The notes below the pieces were generated by a model. The model was not told the DNA's origin and ran no database searches. It saw nothing but the letters and a program-made list of their open reading frames with translations. Position numbers and translations under genes: made by a program. From JAXMEQ01 sp046348225 (GTDB lineage Bacteria > Pseudomonadota > Gammaproteobacteria > Burkholderiales > Burkholderiaceae_C), in contig JAXMEQ010000003.1 in NCBI GenBank assembly GCA_046348225.1, positions 186,001-250,000 of the forward strand: 64,000 nt of DNA, written 5' to 3'. Positions 10,659-17,962 of this stretch are shown here, in pieces. Each line of letters starts with the position of its first letter. Position 1 is the first letter of the stretch.

Positions 10659-11489
10659 TCACACCGCCATGACCAGCATCACGAGCCCCGTCACGGTACA
10701 CAGGCTCAGCGCCAGCACCGACGACTCGACCCCGAAGCTCCCGCCGGTCAGCCAGTCGGGTCCGTTGATGCTGGACCTGATCAGGCCTGGCTGGGCGTCG
10801 TTGCCGGAAACGATCCCCGAGAAAATGGCAGACTGTGTGTAGTTCCAGGCCATGTGAAAGCCGATGCTCAGCCACAGCCTGCGCGTCAGCATGTAGGCCG
10901 CCGCCAGCAGGAGGCCTGCCTCGACCGCGATGTACAAGGCGCCCTGTAGCGTGCCCTGCGGGTTCATCAGGTGGGTCAGCCCAAACACGAGCGACGACAC
11001 GACAAGTGCCGCCCAGCTGCCCAGCCATTTCTCGATGGCACCGAACAGCACGCCGCGGAACAGCAGCTCTTCAAACACGCTCGAGCTGATCGCCATGGCA
11101 ATGGCCGGCACCATGTACCGCCACGGGTTCAGGCCATCGATGCGGTAAATGCCCAGCGCCATGAGAAGCAGCTCACAGGCGGCATACAGGCCTGCACCGA
11201 TCAGCAGGCCGATGCCGAGCTCACGCCCCATGCCGGGCAAGGCGAGCTCGGGTACCGCGCGCTGTTCGCCGAGCAAGGCATACCCCAGATACACCGCGAA
11301 ACCTGCAACGGCCAGCGCGATGATGTGCAGGACAGCCTTGCCGGGCTCTGTGGCGTAGCGAGTCGTCACGTCGCTGTTCAGGAACATCAGTACCAGCAGG
11401 ACAAAGCCCAGCACCAGCACGCGTACCGGGGGTGAACCAAGGACGCGACGCGCCATTGGCCGTGGCGGGCTCGACGGTGTTGTCAGCAT
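10659..11489 (-). CDS. CPBP-family intramembrane glutamic endopeptidase
   Basis: 276 residues with about seven or eight hydrophobic segments. It carries the CPBP/CAAX motifs: EELLFRG (EExxxR), FGLTHL and FHMAWN. By family it is an inner-membrane protease related to Rce1; bacterial members act in bacteriocin immunity, signalling or unknown processing. No bacteriocin gene is adjacent. The next gene upstream ends 7 bp away on the same strand, so they may be co-transcribed. Confidence 0.85.
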   Translation of the reverse strand: MLTTPSSPPRPMARRVLGSPPVRVLVLGFVLLVLMFLNSDVTTRYATEPGKAVLHIIALAVAGFAVYLGYALLGEQRAVPELALPGMGRELGIGLLIGAGLYAACELLLMALGIYRIDGLNPWRYMVPAIAMAISSSVFEELLFRGVLFGAIEKWLGSWAALVVSSLVFGLTHLMNPQGTLQGALYIAVEAGLLLAAAYMLTRRLWLSIGFHMAWNYTQSAIFSGIVSGNDAQPGLIRSSINGPDWLTGGSFGVESSVLALSLCTVTGLVMLVMAV

Positions 11490-11496
11490 GGCGCGC

Positions 11497-12177
11497 TCAA
11501 CGGCTCACCCAGCCACCGCACACCGGGAACACCTGTCCGACAAAGCAGTCTGCCGCGCTGCTGCACAGGTAGGCCGCAAAGAGGGCGTCCTCCCGCGCAT
11601 CCACCAGACGGCCGAGCGGCACCTCACGCGCGAGCCGCTCCTGGAATCGCGGGTTGGACTGGACTTCCGGCGGAAAGTACGTGGGGTTGTCGACGAAGTT
11701 CTGCGCGATGGCATTGACCTGGATCTTCAGCGGCGCGAGTTCCACGCCGACGGCCTGTACGTAGGACAGCTGGGCCCCGCGTGCTGCACTGTAGGTCGAT
11801 GCCCGCTTCATTCCGCGGAGCGCCGACGCACTGCCCACGACCAGAATCTTGCCGCCGCCCCGCCGGCGAAATACCGGAACAACGGCTTTCACCAGCTTTG
11901 GCAGCGGGTCCACCAAGGCCGCAAACACCGCGCGCCACTCGGCGTCTCCCACCTCGGTGGCGGGAGTGCTCGGCGCCATGATCGAGAGATTCGCCACGAC
12001 AACATCCAGTTCGCCGGCCGCTTCCACGGCAGACTCGGCACTGCCTGGCGCTGACAGGTCCAGAGCGCTGCGCACCACATCCGCGCCCTGCCCGGCAAAC
12101 ACCTCGCAGAGGGCTGGCCCCATGAACTCGGTGGCCTGGGTCACCAGAACGCGTTTACCGGTCAGCAGGTTCTGCAT
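11497..12177 (-). CDS. atypical short-chain dehydrogenase/reductase-like protein
   Basis: 226 residues with an SDR-like layout: a beta-alpha start TGKRVLVTQATEFMGPALCEVF, VVVANLSIMAP in place of NNAG, ILVVGSASALRG for the serine strand, and STYSAARGAQLSYVQAVG. Two key features are off. The dinucleotide loop lacks the TGxxxGxG glycines, and the YxxxK catalytic pair is Y129-x3-R133. It may bind a different cofactor, be non-catalytic, or use Arg. Start at 12177 chosen because GGAGGTGAT precedes it closely. Confidence 0.7.
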   Translation of the reverse strand: MQNLLTGKRVLVTQATEFMGPALCEVFAGQGADVVRSALDLSAPGSAESAVEAAGELDVVVANLSIMAPSTPATEVGDAEWRAVFAALVDPLPKLVKAVVPVFRRRGGGKILVVGSASALRGMKRASTYSAARGAQLSYVQAVGVELAPLKIQVNAIAQNFVDNPTYFPPEVQSNPRFQERLAREVPLGRLVDAREDALFAAYLCSSAADCFVGQVFPVCGGWVSR

Positions 12178-12182
12178 GGGGA

Positions 12183-12743
12183 TCACCTCCGTGGCTGCAG
12201 CCCGGCGGCCAGCGCGGACTGAAGGTCCTGCGGCAGCGTGGCGACGCCTCGAACAACGCCGGGCCCGCCGCTGCGCCACTGGACCGCAAACGTCCGGGGC
12301 GCCGGCCGGGCGGGATCGTACTCGGACAGGTCAAGGACAACTTCAGTTCCACCCTCGACCAGCGCGAGCGAGGCGCCCAGCCGGACAACCGGGCCAAGCT
12401 CCCGCACGGTAATGACCACCACCTTCTCGTTGCGGGTGCCAGCCTCGGCCACAGCGGCTTGTATCGCTGGCCCGGCATCCGCCGGCAAACGCCGCAGCGA
12501 CGCCGATGCAAAGCAACCGGACGTCCCGAAAAACTGGCCCAGACCATCCGCCGCGGCGGCTTCTCTGGCCGCAACATCTTTCTGATCTGGCCGCCACTGG
12601 GGCGTCCACAGGACCAGCGCCCGGCCCGCGCTCTGGCAGACCGGGCTTTGGGGTGACGGTACGAGCTGCGAAGTGGTCGTCGAGGCGCAACCGCCGAGTG
12701 CAAGAAGCACCGCGATAAATGACGTCGGCAATCGGAGTTTCAT
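12183..12743 (-). CDS. putative lipoprotein of unknown function
   Basis: 186 residues beginning MKLRLPTSFIAVLLALGGCAS, a signal peptide with an LGGC lipobox, so it is probably outer- or inner-membrane anchored. The mature part has several cysteines and a strand-rich C-terminal half with EVVLDLSEYDP. I do not recognise a family. It lies 5 bp upstream of the SDR-like gene on the same strand. A longer frame upstream was rejected because it lacks a signal peptide. Confidence 0.65.
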   Translation of the reverse strand: MKLRLPTSFIAVLLALGGCASTTTSQLVPSPQSPVCQSAGRALVLWTPQWRPDQKDVAAREAAAADGLGQFFGTSGCFASASLRRLPADAGPAIQAAVAEAGTRNEKVVVITVRELGPVVRLGASLALVEGGTEVVLDLSEYDPARPAPRTFAVQWRSGGPGVVRGVATLPQDLQSALAAGLQPRR

Positions 12744-12826
12744 GGCATCGGATTGTGACCCAACGAGCGTGGCCAGCGGCATTGGTCTCCGGCTCGGCCA
12801 GATGGCGTCGCCAGCGTAGCGCCACC

Positions 12827-13264
12827 TCAGGCCACCACGCACGTGAGGTTGGGGCCGTAGGGCAAGAGCACGCAAGGCTGCTGCAGCACCACCGCCAGCT
12901 CGGTGTGGGCTTGCAGATCGATGTACGGCGCGATCACTTCGTGCACCCGCGGTGTGGCCCGGTGCGGCGACTGGTGGGCGATGTACAACCAGGCCGGGTG
13001 GCGGGCGCCCTCAAACGGAACCTCCAGCTCGATGCGCAGCAGGTCGAACACCTCCTGCTCGCCCGGCTCCCACATGATGCTGCGCGTGCGATGGTCTGGT
13101 CGCGCCACGATCAGCGGCACCGCCAGCTGCAGGTTGAGGGTGCCCGCGTGGCAGGCCGCCAGCGCCGGCACCTCACGCGCCAGCAGGGGCAACTGCAGCG
13201 ACAGCGTACGCGCGCCACCGCCGATGCCGCGCACGTGCCGGGCGCGGATGCGGGTTTCATGCAT
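12827..13264 (-). CDS. hypothetical protein with resemblance to DUF120 / CTP-type riboflavin kinase fold
   Basis: 145 residues. By eye the protein has RHVRGIGGGARTLSLQL, then CHAGTLNLQLAVPL, and near the end SPHRATPRVHEVIAPYIDL and LAVVL. Archaeal CTP-dependent riboflavin kinases (DUF120) share the order glycine-rich start, PGTLNV, R.TH...EVIAP and a final beta strand. This is pattern matching only. Bacteria already have RibF, so a role in flavin metabolism would be unexpected. No neighbour suggests a function. Confidence 0.55.
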   Translation of the reverse strand: MHETRIRARHVRGIGGGARTLSLQLPLLAREVPALAACHAGTLNLQLAVPLIVARPDHRTRSIMWEPGEQEVFDLLRIELEVPFEGARHPAWLYIAHQSPHRATPRVHEVIAPYIDLQAHTELAVVLQQPCVLLPYGPNLTCVVA

Positions 13265-13339
13265 TGCCAGCCGTCGCGAAAATCGTCCGTGGCCCTGGTC
13301 GTGTGTCAGTCATCGGAGGCTGCATCTCGATGGTGATCT

Positions 13340-13894
13340 TCATTTGCGGCCTTCTGTGCTGCTGATGTCCGGCAAGTGGAAGAGTTCCTGCCATTGCGCC
13401 GCCTCGGCTGGACTCAGCCGGGGCACCTGCTGAAGCTCGAGCTTGCGGCCCGGGTACTGGTCAAACACCACACGATGCGCGGCCAGGGACATGGGGCCGT
13501 CGCGCGTGTAGTACTCGGCCACCCACGACAGAAGGAACGGGAGGTTGGCGTCCTGCGCTTGCCTGGACGCGTACTTGTGAGGTTCCCAGGGACGGTTCAG
13601 GCAGTGCTCCCTGCAACTCTCCAGCCCCGGGTTCAGGAAAACGAGAAACGGCCTGAACGGGAGCGCGGCTTCGACCAGGTTTCCATAACAGCCCTCCAAC
13701 ACCCAGCCGGCGTGCGTGGTGCAGAACCGGGTGACCTCGGCTTCGGCGAGAGCGGCCGATCGCGCGACAGCAGGTTGGTCTGGCTCCCAGGCGACCACGT
13801 CAAGATCGAGGATGGCAAGGTCGGCCGGCCGGGCCAGCCAGCGGGCCAGGGTGGACTTGCCAGAGCCAGAGTTACCGAGAATGGCAAAGCGCAT
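13340..13894 (-). CDS. P-loop NTPase, adenylate-kinase-like
   Basis: 184 residues beginning MRFAILGNSGSGKSTLARWLA; the Walker A motif is GNSGSGKST. LAILDLDVVAWEP and GWVLEGCYGNL fit the nucleoside/shikimate-kinase-like family of small AAA ATPases often annotated as adenylate kinase. The acceptor cannot be identified. It is followed by a 71-bp gap and genes on the same strand. Confidence is high for fold, low for substrate. Confidence 0.8.
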   Translation of the reverse strand: MRFAILGNSGSGKSTLARWLARPADLAILDLDVVAWEPDQPAVARSAALAEAEVTRFCTTHAGWVLEGCYGNLVEAALPFRPFLVFLNPGLESCREHCLNRPWEPHKYASRQAQDANLPFLLSWVAEYYTRDGPMSLAAHRVVFDQYPGRKLELQQVPRLSPAEAAQWQELFHLPDISSTEGRK

Positions 13895-13965
13895 AGGGCG
13901 TGGAGTCTAACGCTCGCGGCGGCCGGCAGGCCACGTGGTGTGCGGCGAAGCGTTTACTGTCCGGG

Positions 13966-14523
13966 TCAGTTCGCGCGCCGGTAATGCAGGGCAACCACAC
14001 CGCTGCGCAGCGGCGTGGACGACACCAGCGCCAGCCGTCGCGTGCTGGGCAGGCCGCCCGCGTAAAGGGTCGGGCCGCGGCCGGCAATACGGGGGTGCAC
14101 GAGGAACCTGTAATCATCGATCAAGTCCAGCCGGTCCAGCGTGGTCGCCAGCTTGCCGCTGCCAAGGAGCACACCGCCCGGGGTCGCGTCCTTGAGCGTC
14201 TGCACGGCCATGCGCAGATCGCCGGCAATACGGTGGCTGTGCGCCCAGGGGAAGTCTTTCCGCGTCGACGACACGACGTACTTTGGTTTGGCCTCCAGCT
14301 TGACCGCCCACTCACGCAGGGCGGGCGGCGCCACCACCTCGCCGCGGGCCACTGTCGGCCAGTGGCTTTCCATCATCTCGTAGGTGACGCGGCCCCACAG
14401 CATGGCGGCGTGCTCGTCCATCAGGCGGGTGAAGAAGGTATGCGTCTCGTCGTCAGCGATGCCTTGCTGATGGTCAACACACCCGTCGAGGGTGACGTTG
14501 ATGCTGAAGGTCAGGAGGCCCAA
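13966..14523 (-). CDS. dihydrofolate reductase / RibD C-terminal domain-family protein
   Basis: 185 residues: FSINVTLDGCVDHQQG near the start, AMLWGRVTYEMMESHWP, YVVSST, PGGVLLGSGKLATTLDRLDLIDDYRFLVHPRI near the end. These are hallmarks of the YyaP/YwjB-type reductases related to DHFR. The family binds NADPH; physiological substrates are mostly unknown. Its start overlaps the end of the next upstream gene by 13 bp. Confidence 0.85.
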   Translation of the reverse strand: MGLLTFSINVTLDGCVDHQQGIADDETHTFFTRLMDEHAAMLWGRVTYEMMESHWPTVARGEVVAPPALREWAVKLEAKPKYVVSSTRKDFPWAHSHRIAGDLRMAVQTLKDATPGGVLLGSGKLATTLDRLDLIDDYRFLVHPRIAGRGPTLYAGGLPSTRRLALVSSTPLRSGVVALHYRRAN

Positions 14524-14921
14524 GGCGCCCTCCGGTCAATTGGCACGCCGGACCGCCACGCACCCAGCCGCCACATCCGGATGGCGGACGCGCAGGCCAA
14601 GGCGAGCCCGAGCGTGACCTCCGCCCAGATGGTGATGTTCATGGCGAGCGTGTGCTCGGAGCACAGCGCCAGCGTGTAGTGAAGCAGGCCGTCCACGCCA
14701 AGTGCGCCGTAGACCAGGAGCAACGCCGCGGCGATGCGCGGCCACTGAAGCCTGGCAGCACTGAGGCCCAGCAGGCCGACACCCGCCACACCCAGCCAGG
14801 CCAGGTAGACCGACTCCCTCGTCATCCAGACAGGAACGCCAGGGTAGAACGCAATGAACTCGGCGTTGTGGATGAAATGCGCCAGGCTGGCGAGCGTGTA
14901 GAGCGCGACGAGGAGGGTCAT
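14511..14921 (-). CDS. four-helix integral membrane protein of unknown function
   Basis: 136 residues with four hydrophobic spans (MTLLVALYTLASLAHF; LAWLGVAGVGLLGLSAA; IAAALLLVYGALGVDGLL; AEVTLGLALACASAI). HFIHNAEFIAFYP between the first two is conserved-looking. Start at 14921 chosen because the preceding frame is not membrane-like. It overlaps the reductase-family gene and is probably its operon partner. Function unknown. Confidence 0.65.
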   Translation of the reverse strand: MTLLVALYTLASLAHFIHNAEFIAFYPGVPVWMTRESVYLAWLGVAGVGLLGLSAARLQWPRIAAALLLVYGALGVDGLLHYTLALCSEHTLAMNITIWAEVTLGLALACASAIRMWRLGAWRSGVPIDRRAPWAS

Positions 14922-15134
14922 GAAGCTGTTGATGCGGGCTGCAGATGCTGGACTTGTATGGACGGTACCCCAACAAAAATTCCAGAAAGTGCCTGGTTTA
15001 TAGCAGCACCTGTCCGCTTTCCGCGCAGCACTTTGCACCCATGTACTGAAGCTGGCGGAGGCGGGCTCCGCTGGCCCGTTGGACTCGCCGGAGGCCGCGT
15101 CCACGCGCATCAGCCCGCGCAGCATGCGTCAGAG

Positions 15135-15215
15135 TTGCTATATTTTTGATAGCGGCTCACGCAGATTTGGTGCGGGCTGAGCGCTGATTTCTCTTGAAGC
15201 CAAGGGTTACGCAGC
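15135..15215 (+). repeat. Dispersed Comamonadaceae repeat, copy 2 (left flank of GST-integron segment)
   Basis: Begins TTGCTATATTTTTGATAGCG, then GCTCACGCAG, GGTGCGGGCTGA, CTGATT, TTGAAGCC and TTACGCAGC. It aligns without gaps for about 81 bases with copy 3 at 20198 (roughly 70% identity by hand count) in the same orientation. It supplies the stop codon of the small ORF at 15157-15330. The rest of 14922-15134 shows no gene I can support. Confidence 0.8.
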
Positions 15216-15330
15216 GCCCGACGGTGCGCAGCCAATGCTGGAATGCCGCCACCCCCGCCGTCAACTGACAAACCACGCACATGACGCGCTCCTGGTCGAT
15301 CCCCTTGTTGCCGAAGACTATGCGGTTCAC
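15157..15330 (-). CDS. small 57-residue ORF coupled to the GST gene
   Basis: Starts GTG at 15330, overlapping the GST stop as GTGA, and reads VNRIVFGNKGIDQERVMCVV then CQLTAGVAAFQHWLRTVG before entering repeat copy 2, which provides the last residues (RSARTKSA) and TGA. Two cysteines are present (MCVVC). I recognise no family. The coupling overlap argues for translation; the repeat-derived tail argues that it is a truncated or remodelled gene. Confidence 0.4.
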   Translation of the reverse strand: MNRIVFGNKGIDQERVMCVVCQLTAGVAAFQHWLRTVGRCVTLGFKRNQRSARTKSA

Positions 15331-15968
15331 CACTTGGGCGCGATGATTTCGCCCGGCAAAACGTCGTACGGGTTGGCCCAGCCGGGCATGGCGCGCACGC
15401 GCTCCAGCCAGGCGGCGATGTTCGGGAACCGCCCCGCCACTTCGTAGCCGCTTTCGTCTACCGGGTAAAACAGGTAGCCGCTGAGCGAGATGTCGGCAAT
15501 GGTCGGCGCGTCGCCCACCAGGTAGCGGGCCCCGGCCAGGTGCTTGTCGACGATGCCGAAGGCGCCGTCCAGCCGGCCGCGCAGCCAGGCCATCACCGCA
15601 GGGTCTGGCGCCGCAGGGCCAAAGGCCTTCATGAAGCGGTAGCTGGCGAAGTAACTGGTGAACTTGTGGTTGTCAAAAAGCAGCCAGCGCAGCACTTCAA
15701 GGCGCTCGTCTTCCGACTCGCCGCCAAAGGCGCCATGCTTGGCCGCCAGGTAGGTGAGGATCACGCCCGACTGCGTCAGGCGCCGGGCATCGTCGTCCAG
15801 CACCGGCACCTCCCCCATGGCGTTGGTGCCTTCGCGCCACTCGCCGGTGCGGGTAACGCCATTCATGAAGTCCACGAACCGTGGCTCCCACGCCTGATTC
15901 AGCGCACGAAGCAGAAACGCGACCTTGAAGGTATTGCCAGACTGGCTGAAGCCGTGGAGTTGGTACAT
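15327..15968 (-). CDS. glutathione S-transferase family protein
   Basis: 213 residues with an N-terminal thioredoxin-like domain (MYQLHGFSQSGNTFKVAFLL, then GEVPVLDDDARRLTQSGVIL with the cis-Pro and SGV/SxI glutathione-binding elements) and a C-terminal helical domain ending GDAPTIADISLSGYLF (N-capping box TIAD). Start at 15968 chosen because it gives the GST N-terminus. It resembles YfcG/beta-type GSTs; the electrophile is unknown. It lies between repeat copy 2 and the integron array. Confidence 0.9.
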   Translation of the reverse strand: MYQLHGFSQSGNTFKVAFLLRALNQAWEPRFVDFMNGVTRTGEWREGTNAMGEVPVLDDDARRLTQSGVILTYLAAKHGAFGGESEDERLEVLRWLLFDNHKFTSYFASYRFMKAFGPAAPDPAVMAWLRGRLDGAFGIVDKHLAGARYLVGDAPTIADISLSGYLFYPVDESGYEVAGRFPNIAAWLERVRAMPGWANPYDVLPGEIIAPKW

Positions 15969-16073
15969 GGTTGAAAGAGTTGGTGAGGACGTTGCCATCT
16001 TGGTGCTCACTGCACTTGCGCGGCCCCTACGGCAGGGCTGCGGCGCTGCGCAGACACGCAGCCCCTGCATCGT

Positions 16074-16505
16074 TCACCACAGCCACCCGCGGCGCCAGTC
16101 CGCCGGTGGCAGCCAGGTGACTTGATCGGGATCGGTTGCGCCAACGGCGCCTTGCACCACCAGGGCATGGACAGCTGGCTGCAGCTCTGAGAAAGATCGC
16201 GCTCGCGCGCCCACCATGGCGCCAATCCGGTTGTTGTGCCGGTCCATGGCACTTGATCGTTTTGCATTGCTTTCCATCGCAAGCGAGATCCATTCGACTG
16301 CGCGGGGACTGAGCGTAAACGCCACCACCGCACTGGCCAGCGTATGCCGATACGCATCCAGCGGACCATGCCTGCCGCCCGGAAAGCTTGCACTGGCCAC
16401 GTGGCTCCATGTGTAGCCGAGGACGAAAGCGGGATACGTGCACACCAGGAGCGCGGCAGCGCAGGCTGCGAGCAGGGCCCGCTTGAGCTCTGGGGAACGG
16501 TGCAC
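16074..16505 (-). CDS. integron-associated ORF 7, predicted exported or membrane-anchored protein (DUF6973-like)
   Basis: 143 residues, GTG start 6 bases from the degenerate core site of attC6, as expected for a cassette. It has a basic N-terminus and a hydrophobic stretch (ALLAACAAALLVCTYPAFVL), then HGPLDAYRHTLASAV and MDRHNNRIGAMVG. The pattern AYRH...D.HNN..G resembles DUF6973-type effector or toxin-linked domains, a loose match. No attC can be seen downstream, so it is either the last cassette with a decayed site or flanking DNA. Confidence 0.6.
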   Translation of the reverse strand: MHRSPELKRALLAACAAALLVCTYPAFVLGYTWSHVASASFPGGRHGPLDAYRHTLASAVVAFTLSPRAVEWISLAMESNAKRSSAMDRHNNRIGAMVGARARSFSELQPAVHALVVQGAVGATDPDQVTWLPPADWRRGWLW

Positions 16506-16510
16506 TTATT

Positions 16511-16597
16511 CTCTACCGGTGGAATTGAAGGTAGAAGTAACCGGCGACCGCGGGGAGCGGACGCCCGTGAGCATCCGTGTTGACGGACATGTTAGAG
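16511..16597 (-). other. attC site 6 (left core degenerate)
   Basis: The right core on the plus strand is GTTAGAG (16591-16597); the left core is CTCTACC, one base off the expected CTCTAAC. Imperfect inverted arms between them include ACCGGCGACCGCGG opposite ATCCGTGTTGACGG. It separates the cassettes at 16599 and 16074. Confidence 0.6.
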
Positions 16598-16598
16598 C

Positions 16599-17006
16599 TC
16601 ATGCGGCGTGTAGTTGCTGAAACGCCCACCGGTCGCACTCCTCTTCACTCCGTTCATGATCGGTTGCGTGTGCAAGCTCGTGAAGCAGAAGGTGTTTCAC
16701 AAACACATCTGCATTCTTCAGGGACGCGACTTCTTCACGAGAGAGCTTGGCGTGATGCTCCATTGCGGAGATCACTGACGCTTGCATCTCGGGCGTGATT
16801 CGCTGCGCGAGCAGAATTAGGTGCCGTCCAGTCTCACGGTTCTGAACGGTCTTGCCACATAGAAACGGGTTGTCCTCAGACATCCCCACCGCTTTGCACC
16901 AGTCTTGAATGCTCGGGACAGCTTCGACTTGGATATCGCGCACGAACCGCCGTGCTAGTGCCGTGAGCTCATCAAGAATCTCAGATGTGACGATTGCCCG
17001 GGCCAT
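16599..17006 (-). CDS. integron cassette ORF 6: HELAHATDH zinc-metalloprotein
   Basis: 135 residues. I took ATG 17006, right after the attC5 core; an earlier start would lie inside attC5. Near the C-terminus it has LLLHELAHATDHERSEEEC, an HExxHxxDH zinc-site pattern with a further glutamate cluster, like small zincin metallopeptidases. A CG and NRETGRHLILLAQRI region precedes it. No signal peptide. A stand-alone peptidase or a toxin-type activity are both possible; no partner antitoxin is seen. Confidence 0.65.
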   Translation of the reverse strand: MARAIVTSEILDELTALARRFVRDIQVEAVPSIQDWCKAVGMSEDNPFLCGKTVQNRETGRHLILLAQRITPEMQASVISAMEHHAKLSREEVASLKNADVFVKHLLLHELAHATDHERSEEECDRWAFQQLHAA

Positions 17007-17009
17007 GAG

Positions 17010-17099
17010 CTCTAACGCCAACTTGACTGGCGATCGGGCAAAGGTGCAATCGCCGGAAGCGGGCGCCGCTGAGTGTCCGTGTCGAACGACCAGTTAACC
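17010..17099 (-). other. attC site 5
   Basis: 90 bp between core sites CTCTAAC (17010-17016) and GTTAACC (17093-17099). Inner arms GATCGGGCAAAGGTG and the GTGTCGAAC element typical of attC right sides are visible. It ends the cassette that begins at 17388. Confidence 0.75.
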
Positions 17100-17106
17100 T
17101 GCGTTG

Positions 17107-17388
17107 TCATTTCGTCGCAAAAGAAATCAGGCGGCCTACAAGCAGGACGTTAAACATGAACGACCCCATCTGGAACCACAGCTCACCACGAGACATGACC
17201 TTCCACAGGAGCAGGATCACCAGACCGGCCATTCCACTCAGCAGGGTCGCCAACAAGAACCCTTCTCGGTCGAGGAAACCAGCCTCTCGCACTAGACAAA
17301 GATAAGCAAGCGGGACGAAGACTCCCGCCCAGAACCATCCTTGAGCGAAGACTCTAAAGCCGAGCGGTAGATCGTGTTGTGACCTCAT
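17107..17388 (-). CDS. integron cassette ORF 5: small three-helix membrane protein
   Basis: 93 residues from ATG 17388: MRSQHDLPLGFRVFAQGWFW then hydrophobic spans GVFVPLAYLCLV, FLLATLLSGMAGLVILLLW and FMFNVLLVGRLISF. It is compact, fills the cassette between attC5 and attC4, and has no recognisable family. Small membrane proteins are frequent in integron cassettes. Function unknown. Confidence 0.6.
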   Translation of the reverse strand: MRSQHDLPLGFRVFAQGWFWAGVFVPLAYLCLVREAGFLDREGFLLATLLSGMAGLVILLLWKVMSRGELWFQMGSFMFNVLLVGRLISFATK

Positions 17389-17499
17389 GGTTATTGCTCC
17401 AGCAGGTATACGTGAAGATGACCAGACCACCAGCACGAGCAGCGGAGCAGCGGAGCAGCCTCCTGCTGTTGTGGGGCCATGTCGATTGACAAGTTAGGC
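17389..17499 (-). other. attC site 4 (degenerate)
   Basis: The right core GTTAGGC (17493-17499) is perfect and preceded by GTCGATTGACAA. The expected left core beside ATG 17388 is not recognisable (GGTTATTGC). Short inverted arms CCAGCAGG and CCTGCTG survive. The cassette junction has probably decayed. Confidence 0.55.
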
Positions 17500-17832
17500 A
17501 TGAGTCGCCTGCCACAGACGCAAAAAGAATGTGAGAGCTGCCAGTAGCAGGACAAGGCAAACTACGACCGCAGCGACCTTACCTGGCGCGCCCCGGTAAC
17601 GTTCGAGGTACCGACGGGCTTCGCCGGCAAGTGTAGGGGTCTTCCCTTTCGGTAGAGGAGGCAACGGGTACTTCTTTTCGAACCAAGCCATACCTCCCAT
17701 GAAAAGGATGAAGCACGCTAATCCCCCTGCCATGGCTGCCGCCCCGTACTGTCCTCGGACCGCCATGCCTACAGCGGTCACCAGGAACAGGAGAGCTGAA
17801 AACGCTATGAGTGCGCGGGTGAAGAAACTCAT
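17494..17832 (-). CDS. integron cassette ORF 4: small three-helix membrane protein
   Basis: 112 residues from ATG 17832, which touches the attC3 core (GTTAGAC then ATG). Three hydrophobic spans: FFTRALIAFSALLFLVTAVG, GAAAMAGGLACFILFMGGMA and VAAVVVCLVLLLAALTFFL. A basic, proline-rich linker (EKKYPLPPLPKGKTP) lies between spans 2 and 3. No family recognised. The stop codon lies inside the right core of attC4, a normal cassette economy. Confidence 0.6.
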   Translation of the reverse strand: MSFFTRALIAFSALLFLVTAVGMAVRGQYGAAAMAGGLACFILFMGGMAWFEKKYPLPPLPKGKTPTLAGEARRYLERYRGAPGKVAAVVVCLVLLLAALTFFLRLWQATHA

Positions 17833-17961
17833 GTCTAACGTTCGAGCTAAGCGGGCGCTAACGGCAGGACGACAGGCCCAGGCTGGCGACAATTTACCGC
17901 GTACCGCCAGCCCGGGCCTGGTGGCCTGCCGTTGTCCCTCCGTTTGAGCGAGGGGTTAGGC
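17833..17961 (-). other. attC site 3
   Basis: 129 bp between core sites GTCTAAC (17833-17839) and GTTAGGC (17955-17961). Long imperfect inverted arms: AACGGCAGGACGACAGGC with CCCAGGCTGGCG on the left, CGCCAGCCCGGGCCTGG with CCTGCCGTT on the right. Confidence 0.85.
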
Positions 17962-17962
17962 C

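Noticed and set aside
13265..13339. Possible small gene between two minus-strand genes
   Set aside because: No ORF with a ribosome site; just a 75-bp gap.
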